This document shows, one piece after another, positions 27,063-35,312 of a DNA stretch of 64,000 nt. A model generated the notes under the pieces. The model made no database searches. It was not told the origin of the DNA and worked only from the letters and a program-made list of their open reading frames with translations. The translations under genes were made by a program, and so were the position numbers. The stretch covers positions 182-64,181 of the forward strand of contig NZ_CAJZAR010000041.1 of assembly GCF_914484835.1 (NCBI RefSeq). The letters run 5' to 3'. This DNA is from Paraburkholderia tropica (lineage in GTDB: Bacteria > Pseudomonadota > Gammaproteobacteria > Burkholderiales > Burkholderiaceae). The first letter of the stretch is position 1. Every line of letters starts with the position of its first letter.

Positions 27063-27593
27063 TCAGGTCGCGAGCGCCTTTTGCAGCAGCTGGTCGAGTT
27101 CCGCGAACTGCGGCTCGCCCACATAGCGCTTGAGGATCTTGCCGTTGCGGTCGACCACGAAGGTCGTCGGCGTGAGCTGCACGTTGCCGAACTGCTTCGC
27201 GGCGGAGCCGTCGTCCATCGCCACCTTGAACGGCAGCTGGCGCGTTTGCGCGTAGTTGGCGACGTACATCGGCGCGTCGTAGTTCATCGCCACGGCGACG
27301 AATTCGAGGCCTTCGCCCTTGTAGCGGTTATAGGTCTGAACCATCTGCGGCATTTCCTGCATGCAGGTCGCGCAGCTGGTCGCCCAGAAGTTGATCAGAT
27401 AGACCTTGCCCTTGAGATCGGCGGTCGAGACCTTCTGGCCGGACAGCAGCGTGAAGGTGGCGTCCGGCACGCGCTGCTGGCTGCCGAAGAACGCGAAATA
27501 GCCGGCCACGGCGATCGCCAGCACGACGACGGCGGCGGCGATGTTGCGCAGCGCGCCGGAGCGCGCCTTTGGTGAATTCGGGGATGCGGACAT
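27063..27593 (-). CDS. TlpA/ResA-family thioredoxin-like protein
   Basis: A 176-residue membrane-anchored thiol-disulfide protein. One N-terminal helix (about 18-36) places a thioredoxin domain in the periplasm. The redox motif is C74-A-T-C77 in FWATSCATCMQEMP, followed by the cis-Pro region LTPTTFVVDRNGKI. The AhpC/TSA-Redoxin subtype is shared by ResA and TlpA, which reduce apocytochrome c or copper-site cysteines. Which substrate applies here is unknown. The gene is monocistronic, converging on dctD. Confidence 0.9.
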   Translation of the reverse strand: MSASPNSPKARSGALRNIAAAVVVLAIAVAGYFAFFGSQQRVPDATFTLLSGQKVSTADLKGKVYLINFWATSCATCMQEMPQMVQTYNRYKGEGLEFVAVAMNYDAPMYVANYAQTRQLPFKVAMDDGSAAKQFGNVQLTPTTFVVDRNGKILKRYVGEPQFAELDQLLQKALAT

Positions 27594-27915
27594 GGGTTGG
27601 TGCCTCGAGCGCCCACGGGCGCGGAAAGAGCCGGACTGCGTCTGGCAAAACTGCGGACAAAACCGCCGGCAAAAAACAGGCAAAACTTGAGCAAAGGCAT
27701 TGTAGCGCTGAATTTCCCGGCATAGCGGCTACGCAGGCACATGCCCGGCATCGCAGCGGATAATGATGCGAACCTTCGCTCATTCCCGCACTTTTATGCC
27801 GCCACGCCAGCGTTTTCCGGGTTTTCCAACTGTCGCCGCGTTTTTCGCCGGACTCCGCGCGCGGTCTGCGCGGGAGTTGCCGCTTTCACTATCAGGGTCG
27901 CGATGGCGCGCGCGT
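27594..27915. other. Intergenic region between the TlpA-like gene and a divergent lipoprotein gene
   Basis: 322 bases that must contain both promoters. A rightward open frame begins at an ATG at 27763 and runs into the lipoprotein gene, but its codons up to 27915 lack the G/C third-position bias of neighbours, so I treat it as leader DNA. Confidence 0.4.
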
Positions 27916-28479
27916 GTGCGCCGCGGCGGCGCGTGCATGCTGGGCGCGGCGCTCGTCGCGGGCGTGCTGGCGTGCTCGCCGACCTACGACTGGCGCACGG
28001 TGTCGAACAACGCGAGCGGCTATAGCGTCGACTTGCCCGCCAAGCCGGGCGCGGATCAGCGCAGTCTCGACGTCGGCGGCACAACCATGCGCATGCGCGT
28101 GCAGACCGCCGAAGTGGGCGGCGCCGTATTCGTGGTCGGCACGCTCGATCTGCCCGACGCACAGCCCGCCACCCAGCAAAAAGCGCTCGATTTCCTGCGC
28201 GACGGCCTCGCGCGCAATCTGGGCGCGCCGCCCGCCGCGCATGCGGTGGACGTGCCGCTGGCGGCGGGCGGCGCAGTGCAGGGCATCGAACTCGATCTGA
28301 CGGGCAAGGCCGATAACCCGGCAGGATTCGGCAACGCGGGTGGCAAGGCCGAAGCGCGCACGATTCACGCGCGTCTTGTCGCCAGAGGAACGCACGCGTA
28401 CCAGCTCGCGATCGTGGGCCGCGAGCAGCCGCCCGTGGAACAAGTCGATCAGTTCTTCCAATCTTTCAGACTGTATTGA
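27916..28479 (+). CDS. Putative lipoprotein of unknown function
   Basis: A 187-residue predicted lipoprotein. With the GTG start at 27916 the N-terminus reads MRRGGACMLGAALVAGVLACSP, a compact lipoprotein signal with the lipobox LACS (Cys at 20). The mature part has YDWRTVSNNASGYSVDLPAKPG and ends in QVDQFFQSFRLY, resembling periplasmic proteins of about 180 residues that carry a single beta-rich domain. Using the ATG at 27763 would put 51 basic, poorly biased residues before the signal, which a lipoprotein does not tolerate well. Function and partners are unknown. Confidence 0.68.
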   Translation: MRRGGACMLGAALVAGVLACSPTYDWRTVSNNASGYSVDLPAKPGADQRSLDVGGTTMRMRVQTAEVGGAVFVVGTLDLPDAQPATQQKALDFLRDGLARNLGAPPAAHAVDVPLAAGGAVQGIELDLTGKADNPAGFGNAGGKAEARTIHARLVARGTHAYQLAIVGREQPPVEQVDQFFQSFRLY

Positions 28480-28893
28480 GGATAACGGAGCGACGGGCGC
28501 TGGCGGCCCGAAGTGAATGTGCTCTCCTGGGTTTACCGGCTAACACACGGATTTGATTGAGGGTTTACGGGTTACCCACAGAGCCTGTGGGTAACTTTGT
28601 GGAAAAAGCCGCGCCGCCAGCCGCAAAAGGCCGCCCTGTGGGCTTTTTGTTAGATCTGAGCGCTTTCCGGTGGTTTGCTAATTACTGAAGAATCAATGAC
28701 TTGCGGTATGAATAAAAACTGAATGCGAATCGTGCACATAAACGGGTCGAACACGACGTTGTGTGCATAAGTCAAGTCTTGACATGCATTTTTTGATCCG
28801 TCTGACGAGTGACGCCGTGCCGCCGCTGCCTGGAACGCACAAAGCGCCGCGTGGCGCGGCGCACGAGCGTTCGCGTCGCGCAATTCGTGCGCA
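28480..28893. other. Convergent intergenic region, AT-rich, with DnaA-box-like cluster
   Basis: 414 bases between two converging gene ends, where no promoter is required. The right half (about 28650-28810) is clearly more AT-rich than the rest of the window. A DnaA-box-like cluster is at 28571-28606. I see no plausible coding frame. Confidence 0.5.
28571..28606. repeat. Inverted repeat with three DnaA-box-like sites
   Basis: GTTACCCACA (28571-28580) and TGTGGGTAAC (28586-28595) are perfect 10-bp inverted copies with a 5-base loop. Each arm contains TTACCCACA. A further site, TTTTCCACA on the minus strand (28598-28606), fits the DnaA consensus TTWTNCACA. The hairpin could instead be a terminator of the lipoprotein gene, but it has no T-run. 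Confidence 0.55.
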
Positions 28894-30501
28894 CTACTGA
28901 TCGGCGAGCGCGCGGCGATACTGCACGGCCTCCGCGATATGGGCGGCCGAGGGCATGGCGGCGCCGTCGAGATCGGCGATCGTGCGCGCGACCTTGAGCG
29001 CGCGGTAGTAAGCGCGCGCCGACCAGCCGAAGCGCTCGCCCGCTTCGCGCAGCAGCGCTTCGCCAGCAGCATCGGGGCGGCAGACGGTGTCGGTTTCGCG
29101 TCCGCTCAATTCACGGTTGGTCTTGCCCTGACGCGCGATCTGCCGCTCGCGCGCGGCCGCCACGCGCTGCGCGATGATCGCGCTGGCCTCGCCGGGTGCG
29201 CTGGCGCGGCCAGCGAGTTCGGCGGGCGGCAGCGCGGGAATCTCGATCTGGATGTCGATGCGGTCGAGCAGCGGCCCGGACAGCTTGCGCCGGTAGCGCG
29301 CCGCACCTTCGGGCGTGCAGCGGCACCGCCCGGACGGATCGCCGCGCCATCCGCACGGACACGGATTCATGGCCGCGACCAGTTGGCAGGCGGCGGGGAA
29401 GTCGGCTTGCCACGCCGCGCGCGAGATGGTGATGGAACCGGCTTCCAGCGGCTCGCGCAAGGTCTCCAGCACATGGCGGTCGAACTCGGGCAGCTCGTCG
29501 AGAAAGAGGACACCTAAATGTGCGAGCGTAATTTCGCCGGGCTGCGGCGGATTGCGCCCGCCGACCAGCGCCGCCGCACTCGACGAATGATGCGGCGCGC
29601 GAAACGGCCGCCGCCGCCACTGCTGCGGCGAGAAGCCGATCGCGCTCGCCGAGAGCAGCGCGGCACTCGCGAGCGCTTCGGTGTCGGTCATCGGCGGCAA
29701 CAGGCCGGGCAGGCGCGCGGCGAGCATGGACTTGCCCGCGCCGGGCGGCCCGACCATCAGCAGATGATGACCGCCCGCCGCCGCCACTTCGAGCGCGCGA
29801 CGGGCGCCGCGCTGGCCGATCACGTCGGCCATGTCGGGCAGGGCGGCGCGCGGCGTGGCGTCGAGCGCGCTGGCGCGCACGGGCGCAAGGCGCGCGTCCT
29901 CCGCACCCTCCGCGCCGGAGAGATGCGCGCACAGTGCGCGCAGGTCGGTGACCGCGTAGACATCGACATCGGGCACCAGGGCGGCTTCGGCGGCGTTGTC
30001 GGCGGGGAGATAGAGCTGCGGCGTGCGTGGTGCCGCGTGATCGGCGGCGGCTTCGTCGCTGTGCTCAGCGGCAGGGGCAGCCGCAGCAGCCGAATGCGCA
30101 TGTGCGCGCGCCGTGCCGCAAGCCATCGCGAATGCGCCGCGCATCGGCCGCACCGCGCCGGTGAGCGACAGTTCGCCCGCGAACTCGCGATCGGCGCTGA
30201 GCGAAGCGGCGGGAATCTGCCCGCTCGCCGCCAGGATGCCGAGCGCGATCGGCAAGTCGAAGCGTCCCGATTCCTTCGGCAGATCGGCGGGCGCGAGATT
30301 GACGGTGATGCGGCGCACGGGAAAGTCGAAGCCGCAGTTGCTGAGCGCGGCGCGCACGCGCTCGCGGCTTTCGCGCACTTCGAGATCGGGCAGGCCGACG
30401 ATGGAGAACGACGGCAGCCCGTTGGCAAGATGGACTTCGACGGTGACGTCGGGCGCGCGGCCAGCAGCCGGCGCGCGGCTGCGCACCACGGCAAGCGACA
30501 T
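28894..30501 (-). CDS. comM: YifB/ComM-family Mg-chelatase-like AAA+ ATPase
   Basis: A 535-residue AAA+ protein with three parts: an N-terminal Lon-protease-like domain (ChlI, about 1-170), a central Mg-chelatase AAA+ domain with Walker A VGPPGAGKSML and Walker B VLFLDELPEF, and a C-terminal Mg-chelatase domain. The zinc-binding loop NPCPCGWRGDPSGRCRC contains five cysteines. ComM is a hexameric helicase that speeds branch migration during natural transformation in Vibrio and relatives. An Ala/His-rich stretch (AHSAAAAAPAAEHSDEAAAD, near residue 150) is inserted in the N-domain and looks like a local expansion. The start at 30501 is preferred to an in-frame ATG at 30525. Confidence 0.95.
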   Translation of the reverse strand: MSLAVVRSRAPAAGRAPDVTVEVHLANGLPSFSIVGLPDLEVRESRERVRAALSNCGFDFPVRRITVNLAPADLPKESGRFDLPIALGILAASGQIPAASLSADREFAGELSLTGAVRPMRGAFAMACGTARAHAHSAAAAAPAAEHSDEAAADHAAPRTPQLYLPADNAAEAALVPDVDVYAVTDLRALCAHLSGAEGAEDARLAPVRASALDATPRAALPDMADVIGQRGARRALEVAAAGGHHLLMVGPPGAGKSMLAARLPGLLPPMTDTEALASAALLSASAIGFSPQQWRRRPFRAPHHSSSAAALVGGRNPPQPGEITLAHLGVLFLDELPEFDRHVLETLREPLEAGSITISRAAWQADFPAACQLVAAMNPCPCGWRGDPSGRCRCTPEGAARYRRKLSGPLLDRIDIQIEIPALPPAELAGRASAPGEASAIIAQRVAAARERQIARQGKTNRELSGRETDTVCRPDAAGEALLREAGERFGWSARAYYRALKVARTIADLDGAAMPSAAHIAEAVQYRRALADQ

Positions 30502-30651
30502 GGGGATCTCCGGGAGACGGCACACGCGCGCCGCACGCGCGACGTGGATGTCGCGCGCGGCCCATGCGCCAGGCTGGTGAGGCGCGTGCCCCTTTACGGT
30601 TCCTTTGCGAAACCGTTACGGCTCGCTTGCCTTAAGCAAACACAGAATTGT

Positions 30652-30909
30652 TCAGGACGACTGGCCAGTGACGGGCAGCTTCTGTTCGAGTTCGGCCACG
30701 CGGCGTTCGAGTTCTTCGAGGCGCGCGCGCGTGCGGGCGAGCACTTGCGCCTGCGCGTCGAACTCCTCGCGCGTGACGAGTTCGAGCTTCGAAAAGCCCT
30801 GCGAGAGCATCGCGCGCACGTTGCGCTCGACGTCGCGCGCGGGCGAGTTCTTCAGCAGATCGCTGACCTTCGACTGAATGTCGTTGAATACATCGTTCGG
30901 TTGTTTCAT
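30652..30909 (-). CDS. ubiK: Ubiquinone biosynthesis accessory factor UbiK
   Basis: An 85-residue protein of the BMFP/UbiK family: an N-terminal amphipathic helix (FNDIQSKVSDLLKNSPARDVERN, given as NDIQSKVSDLLKNSP) and a C-terminal coiled coil (ARTRARLEELERRVAELEQKL). UbiK binds UbiJ and aids aerobic ubiquinone synthesis in the Ubi complex. Start at 30909 with an AAGGGGA ribosome site. A 19-base palindrome (30924-30942) lies directly upstream. ComM follows 150 bases downstream on the same strand and may be co-transcribed. Confidence 0.9.
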   Translation of the reverse strand: MKQPNDVFNDIQSKVSDLLKNSPARDVERNVRAMLSQGFSKLELVTREEFDAQAQVLARTRARLEELERRVAELEQKLPVTGQSS

Positions 30910-30923
30910 TCGCTTCCCCTTCG

Positions 30924-30942
30924 TTGCACAAATTTTGTGCAA
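30924..30942. promoter_or_regulatory. Palindrome TTGCACAAA-T-TTTGTGCAA, NtrC-site-like
   Basis: Perfect 9-bp dyad around one central base. Its TGCAC-N7-GTGCA core has the same outer bases and 17-bp length as the NtrC consensus TGCACC-N5-GGTGCA. It lies 15 bases upstream of the ubiK start and about 450 bases upstream of the glnK -24/-12 promoter. It could be a distant enhancer site for glnK or an operator for ubiK. Confidence 0.5.
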
Positions 30943-31389
30943 GTTTCGTTTCGACTGTGCCTCGCTTTGGGTCGTGACCGATCTTGGTGCGCAACCCGCA
31001 AGTCGGGCCATACCCGTGTGCGCATCTGGTGCGTGGCGCGTGCGATGTTGCCTGCGGGTGCGTGCGAGGCACCGGCAAGGCACCCGCGAGGCGCCGGCGC
31101 GCGGCCTGCAAACTCGCGCCCAAGCGGCTTTGCGCGGTGCTCGCGCACCTGCGCCATGACGCGAGACCTGAGAACACTCTAGCAACGATCCCAGGCCGCC
31201 GCCACCGCGCGGACCTCACGTTGGCCATCCGGCCAGGACCTGCGCCGGCCGTGCCCGCGCCCCGCCTGGACCGCGTTTGGCGTCGTCGGCAGGTCGTTCG
31301 CGCGCGGGCCTGCGCACGCGGATCGCGCATTGTCCACGGGATGCGCCAATCCTGCATCGAACTCTGTCAAAAACTTCGGCCGATCGAAT

Positions 31390-31405
31390 TGGCACGGGTG
31401 TTGCT
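31390..31405 (+). promoter_or_regulatory. Sigma-54 (-24/-12) promoter of glnK-amtB
   Basis: TGGCACGGGTGTTGCT is a perfect match to TGGCAC-N5-TTGCW. It lies about 120 bases upstream of glnK. NtrC-activated sigma-54 transcription of glnK-amtB is established in enteric bacteria, so nitrogen control is very likely here. Confidence 0.88.
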
Positions 31406-31503
31406 AATACCGTCCCGCGCACCGAAAAACGGCTGGCTCGCGGTGCGCCAGCGGGGCGAGACCCGCACCGCAGGCGCCCGTTGCAGAAATAAACACGGGA
31501 TGA

Positions 31504-31863
<360 letters not shown>

Positions 31864-31917
31864 CCACCAGCAGCACACGCGATAGTCGATAGACGAGAGA
31901 GACAAGAGGAAACCGAG

Positions 31918-33396
31918 ATGCGCAAACTTTTGATGTCCCTGCTGATGGCCGGCTCGCTGCTCGCCGGCGGCATCGGCGCCGCCCTCGCGGACGACGCTTC
32001 GGCGCCGGCCGCGGCGTCGGCTCCCGCAGCTTCCGCTGCCCCTGACGCTTCGGCGGCCGCAGCAGCGCCTGCCGCCTCCGCACCCGCCGCCGACGCGGCA
32101 TCCGGCGCCTCCGCCAGCGCGCCGGCCGCCGACGCCGCGCCCGCCGCACCGACCGCGCCGTTCTCGGTCGATTCGTCGAAGATCAGCTCGGGCGACACCG
32201 CCTGGATGCTGACCTCCACGGCGCTCGTGCTGTTCATGACGATCCCGGGTCTCGCGCTGTTCTACGGCGGCATGGTCCGCAAGAAGAACGTGCTCGCGAC
32301 GCTGATGCAAAGCTTCGCCATCACCTGCGTCGTCACGGTGATCTGGACGGTGATCGGCTACTCGCTGGCGTTCACGCCGGGCGGCTCGTTCATCGGTGGC
32401 TTCTCGCGCGTCTTCCTTGAAGGCATGAACTACATCAAGGGCGACAAGGCGACGACGCTGACGGTCAGCCACCTCGCGCCGACCATCCCGGAAAGCGTGT
32501 ACTTCGTGTTCCAGATGACGTTCGCGATCATCACCCCGGCGCTCATCACCGGTGCGTTCGCTGACCGCATGAAGTTCTCGGCGATGCTGGTGTTCATGTC
32601 GCTCTGGTCGGTCATCGTCTACGCGCCGATCGCGCACATGGTCTGGGAACCGACCGGCTGGCTCGCCAGCGCAGGCATCCTCGACTTCGCAGGCGGCACG
32701 GTGGTGCACATCAACGCCGGTGTGGCCGGTCTCGTGTGCTGCCTCGTGCTCGGCAAGCGTGTCGGTTATGGCCGCGAAGTGATGGCTCCGCACAACCTCG
32801 TGCTCACGCTGATCGGCGCGGCCATGCTGTGGGTGGGCTGGTTCGGCTTCAACGCGGGTTCGGCAGTGGCGGCTGACGGCCGTGCCGGTTTCGCGATGCT
32901 CACGACGCAGATCGCCACGGCATGCGCGGCGCTCGGCTGGATGTTCGCGGAGTGGATCGCCAAGGGCAAGCCTTCGGTGCTCGGTATCGCTTCGGGCGCG
33001 GTGGCAGGTCTGGTTGCAGTGACGCCGGCTTCGGGCTTCGTCGGCGTGATGGGCTCGATCGTGATCGGCGTGGTGGCAGGCGTGGTCTGCTTCTGGTCGG
33101 CTACGTGGCTCAAGCACAAGTTCGGTTATGACGACTCGCTCGACGCATTCGGCGTGCACGGCATCGGCGGCATCATCGGCGCCATCCTGACCGGCGTGTT
33201 CGCGGTCAAGGACATCGGCGGCGCCGACGGCAGCGTGATCCTGCAGATCAAGGGCGTCGCGACGACCCTGATCTACAGCGGCGTGGTCAGCTTCATCCTG
33301 CTGAAGGTCATCGACATGGTGATGGGCCTGCGCGTCACGGAAGAAGAAGAACGCGAAGGTCTGGACGTGATCCTGCACGGCGAACGCGTCGAATAA
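31918..33396 (+). CDS. amtB: Ammonium transporter AmtB
   Basis: A 492-residue ammonium channel/transporter with a signal peptide (cleaved near ALADD, residue 25) and about 11 membrane spans. The conserved pore residues include the FYGGMVRKKNVL region after the first span and the twin-His segments (HINAGVAG near residue 260 and FGVHGIGGIIG near 410). Between the signal peptide and the first span is a 55-residue Ala/Ser/Pro/Asp spacer with near-repeats (ASAPAAS, DASAAAAA, ASAPAAD). It is co-transcribed with glnK; a terminator is at 33479-33512. Confidence 0.96.
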   Translation: MRKLLMSLLMAGSLLAGGIGAALADDASAPAAASAPAASAAPDASAAAAAPAASAPAADAASGASASAPAADAAPAAPTAPFSVDSSKISSGDTAWMLTSTALVLFMTIPGLALFYGGMVRKKNVLATLMQSFAITCVVTVIWTVIGYSLAFTPGGSFIGGFSRVFLEGMNYIKGDKATTLTVSHLAPTIPESVYFVFQMTFAIITPALITGAFADRMKFSAMLVFMSLWSVIVYAPIAHMVWEPTGWLASAGILDFAGGTVVHINAGVAGLVCCLVLGKRVGYGREVMAPHNLVLTLIGAAMLWVGWFGFNAGSAVAADGRAGFAMLTTQIATACAALGWMFAEWIAKGKPSVLGIASGAVAGLVAVTPASGFVGVMGSIVIGVVAGVVCFWSATWLKHKFGYDDSLDAFGVHGIGGIIGAILTGVFAVKDIGGADGSVILQIKGVATTLIYSGVVSFILLKVIDMVMGLRVTEEEEREGLDVILHGERVE

Positions 33397-33478
33397 GCGT
33401 TCGATCACGGATCCGATTCATGGTTTGAGGTTGTAGGGCAGTACAGGCAGTAAAGGCAGTACTGGAGCACAGCGACTT

Positions 33479-33512
33479 GGGCCCGTCCTCGTGACGGGCC
33501 CTTTCTTTTTTT
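33479..33512 (+). terminator. Rho-independent terminator of glnK-amtB
   Basis: GGGCCCGTC (33479-33487), loop CTCGT, GACGGGCCC (33493-33501), then a T-rich run broken once by C. Confidence 0.9.
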
Positions 33513-33620
33513 GCGAGCTTTGTGCGTGCGATGGCTGCCGAAACGCGGGCGCGCGGTTTGCTCCCTCGTTTCGCGATGTGGGAATAAAGGCGCGCGGCGC
33601 GCGTTAGCTGCGTATGGGGG

Positions 33621-33664
33621 AAATTGCGGGGAAGTTGCAGCGAAGTTGCAGGCAAGTTGCCGAG
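33621..33664 (+). repeat. Four 11-bp tandem repeats upstream of gshA
   Basis: Consecutive units AAATTGCGGGG, AAGTTGCAGCG, AAGTTGCAGGC and AAGTTGCCGAG share the core AA(G/A)TTGC every 11 bases. They are about 240 bases before gshA and outside any gene. Confidence 0.75.
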
Positions 33665-33906
33665 AAAGTGTCCCTTCATTTCGTGGGACTCCATTGCGCG
33701 CGACGGCGCACGCGGTCCAGAATGGATATTCACCAGGAATGAAGGGAGGGCCGGCGGCGCGCCGGGGTGACGAACCGCCCGAGGCCTGGCCGCGCATCAC
33801 CCTACATGGCGTAAGGAGAACGCGTCTTGCATCCGGCGCAATCGTCCCCAGATAGACCACCGGTTTCCCTACAATCCAATAAGCTTTCGTCCGCGAGTAA
33901 TCCCAT

Positions 33907-35196
33907 ATGGTCCCGCATCTGGTCACGGCGTTGAATGGCCCGCTCCTCGAACTGGAGCAGCGCATCCTCGACGCGACGCCGGCCATCGAGCGCTGGTTCC
34001 GCCTCGAATGGCAGGAGCACACGCCGCCGTTCTACTGTTCGGTGGATCTGCGCAACGCCGGCTTCAAGCTCGCGCCGGTCGACACCAATCTGTTCCCGGG
34101 CGCCTTCAACTGCCTGCCGCAGGAAGTGCTGCCGCTCGCCGTGCAGGCCGCCATGGCCGCCATCGAGAAGATCTGCCCGGACGCCAAGAATCTGCTCGTG
34201 ATTCCCGAGCAGCACACGCGCAACGCGTTCTATCTGGAGAACGTCGCGCGGCTCGCCACGATCATGCGTCAGGCGGGCCTGAACGTGCGTTTCGGCACGC
34301 TCGACGAAACCATCGCCGGGCCGGTCACGATCTCGCTGGCGGACGGCCAGAAGATCGTGCTGGAGCCGCTCGAACGTTCGCAGCGCCGTCTCGGGCTGAA
34401 GAACTTCGACCCGTGCTCGATTCTTCTGAACAACGATCTGTCCGGCGGCATTCCGCCCGTGCTGGAGAACCTGCACGAGCAGTATCTGCTGCCGCCGCTG
34501 CACGCGGGCTGGGCGGTGCGCCGCAAATCCACGCACTTCTCCTGCTACGACGACGTGGCGAAGAAGTTCGCGAAGATGGTCGGCGTCGATCCGTGGATGA
34601 TCAACCCGTACTTCGCGCACGTGGAAGGCGTCGACTTCGAGGCGCGCACGGGCGAGGAGCAACTGGCGACCGCCATCGACGCGGTGCTCAAGAAGATCGC
34701 GAAGAAGTACCGCGAGTACGGCATCACCGAAAAGCCCTACGTGGTGATCAAGTCCGACGCGGGCACCGACGGCCGCGGCGTGATGACGGTGCACGACGCT
34801 TCGGAGGTCGCCGCGCTCACCAAGCGCGAACGTGCGAAGATGTCGGCCACGAAGGACGGGCTCGAGGTGCACGACGTGATCGTGCAGGAAGGCGTCTACA
34901 CCTTCGAGCACATCGGCGACGAAGTGGCCGAGCCGGTCGTCTACATGATCGACCGCTACGTGGTGGGCGGTTTCTATCGCGCGCACGGCAGCCGCGAGCG
35001 CGACCAGAATCTGAACGCGCCCGGCATGCACTTCGTGCCGCTCGGCTTCGAGCACACGGCGCTGCCCGACACGCGCGCGAAGCCGGGCGCGGCGCCGCCG
35101 AACCGCTTCTACATGTACGGCGTGGTCGCGCGCCTCGGATTGCTGGCGGCATCGGTCGAGCTCGAAAAGACCGACCCGGAAGCGATCCAGGTCTGA
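33907..35196 (+). CDS. gshA: Glutamate--cysteine ligase (proteobacterial GshA subtype)
   Basis: A 429-residue ATP-dependent enzyme joining glutamate and cysteine, the first step of glutathione synthesis. It belongs to the subtype found in Beta- and some Gammaproteobacteria rather than the E. coli type: RLEWQEHTPPFYCSVDLRNAGFKLAPVDTNLFPGAFN (in parts: RLEWQEHTPPFYCS, VDTNLFPGAFN) and SDAGTDGRGVMTVHD, a grasp-like ATP loop. gshB follows after 116 bases, as usual in the group. ATG start at 33907 with no strong ribosome site. Confidence 0.95.
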   Translation: MVPHLVTALNGPLLELEQRILDATPAIERWFRLEWQEHTPPFYCSVDLRNAGFKLAPVDTNLFPGAFNCLPQEVLPLAVQAAMAAIEKICPDAKNLLVIPEQHTRNAFYLENVARLATIMRQAGLNVRFGTLDETIAGPVTISLADGQKIVLEPLERSQRRLGLKNFDPCSILLNNDLSGGIPPVLENLHEQYLLPPLHAGWAVRRKSTHFSCYDDVAKKFAKMVGVDPWMINPYFAHVEGVDFEARTGEEQLATAIDAVLKKIAKKYREYGITEKPYVVIKSDAGTDGRGVMTVHDASEVAALTKRERAKMSATKDGLEVHDVIVQEGVYTFEHIGDEVAEPVVYMIDRYVVGGFYRAHGSRERDQNLNAPGMHFVPLGFEHTALPDTRAKPGAAPPNRFYMYGVVARLGLLAASVELEKTDPEAIQV

Positions 35197-35312
35197 TGGC
35201 CGGCGCAGACCGGCGCCAGGCACGACACGACGGATAACACGACGCTGCGCCCGCCCTGTGCGGGCGCAGCCGTCATCACATCACGAAACAGCACGGATAC
35301 AGCAGGGACGAC

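Larger units (their letters stand above)
33397..33906. other. amtB-gshA intergenic region (510 bases)
   Basis: Holds the amtB terminator (33479-33512), an 11-bp tandem repeat (33621-33664) and the gshA promoter region, where TACAAT at 33870-33875 may be the -10 element. No gene is supported. Confidence 0.5.

Noticed and set aside
27763..27915. Upstream extension of the lipoprotein gene
   Set aside because: The codons lack the strong G/C third-position bias and the extension would put 51 residues ahead of a lipoprotein signal.
29518..31182. 554-codon open frame on the plus strand
   Set aside because: Antisense of comM and ubiK, Arg/Ala-rich, no domain.
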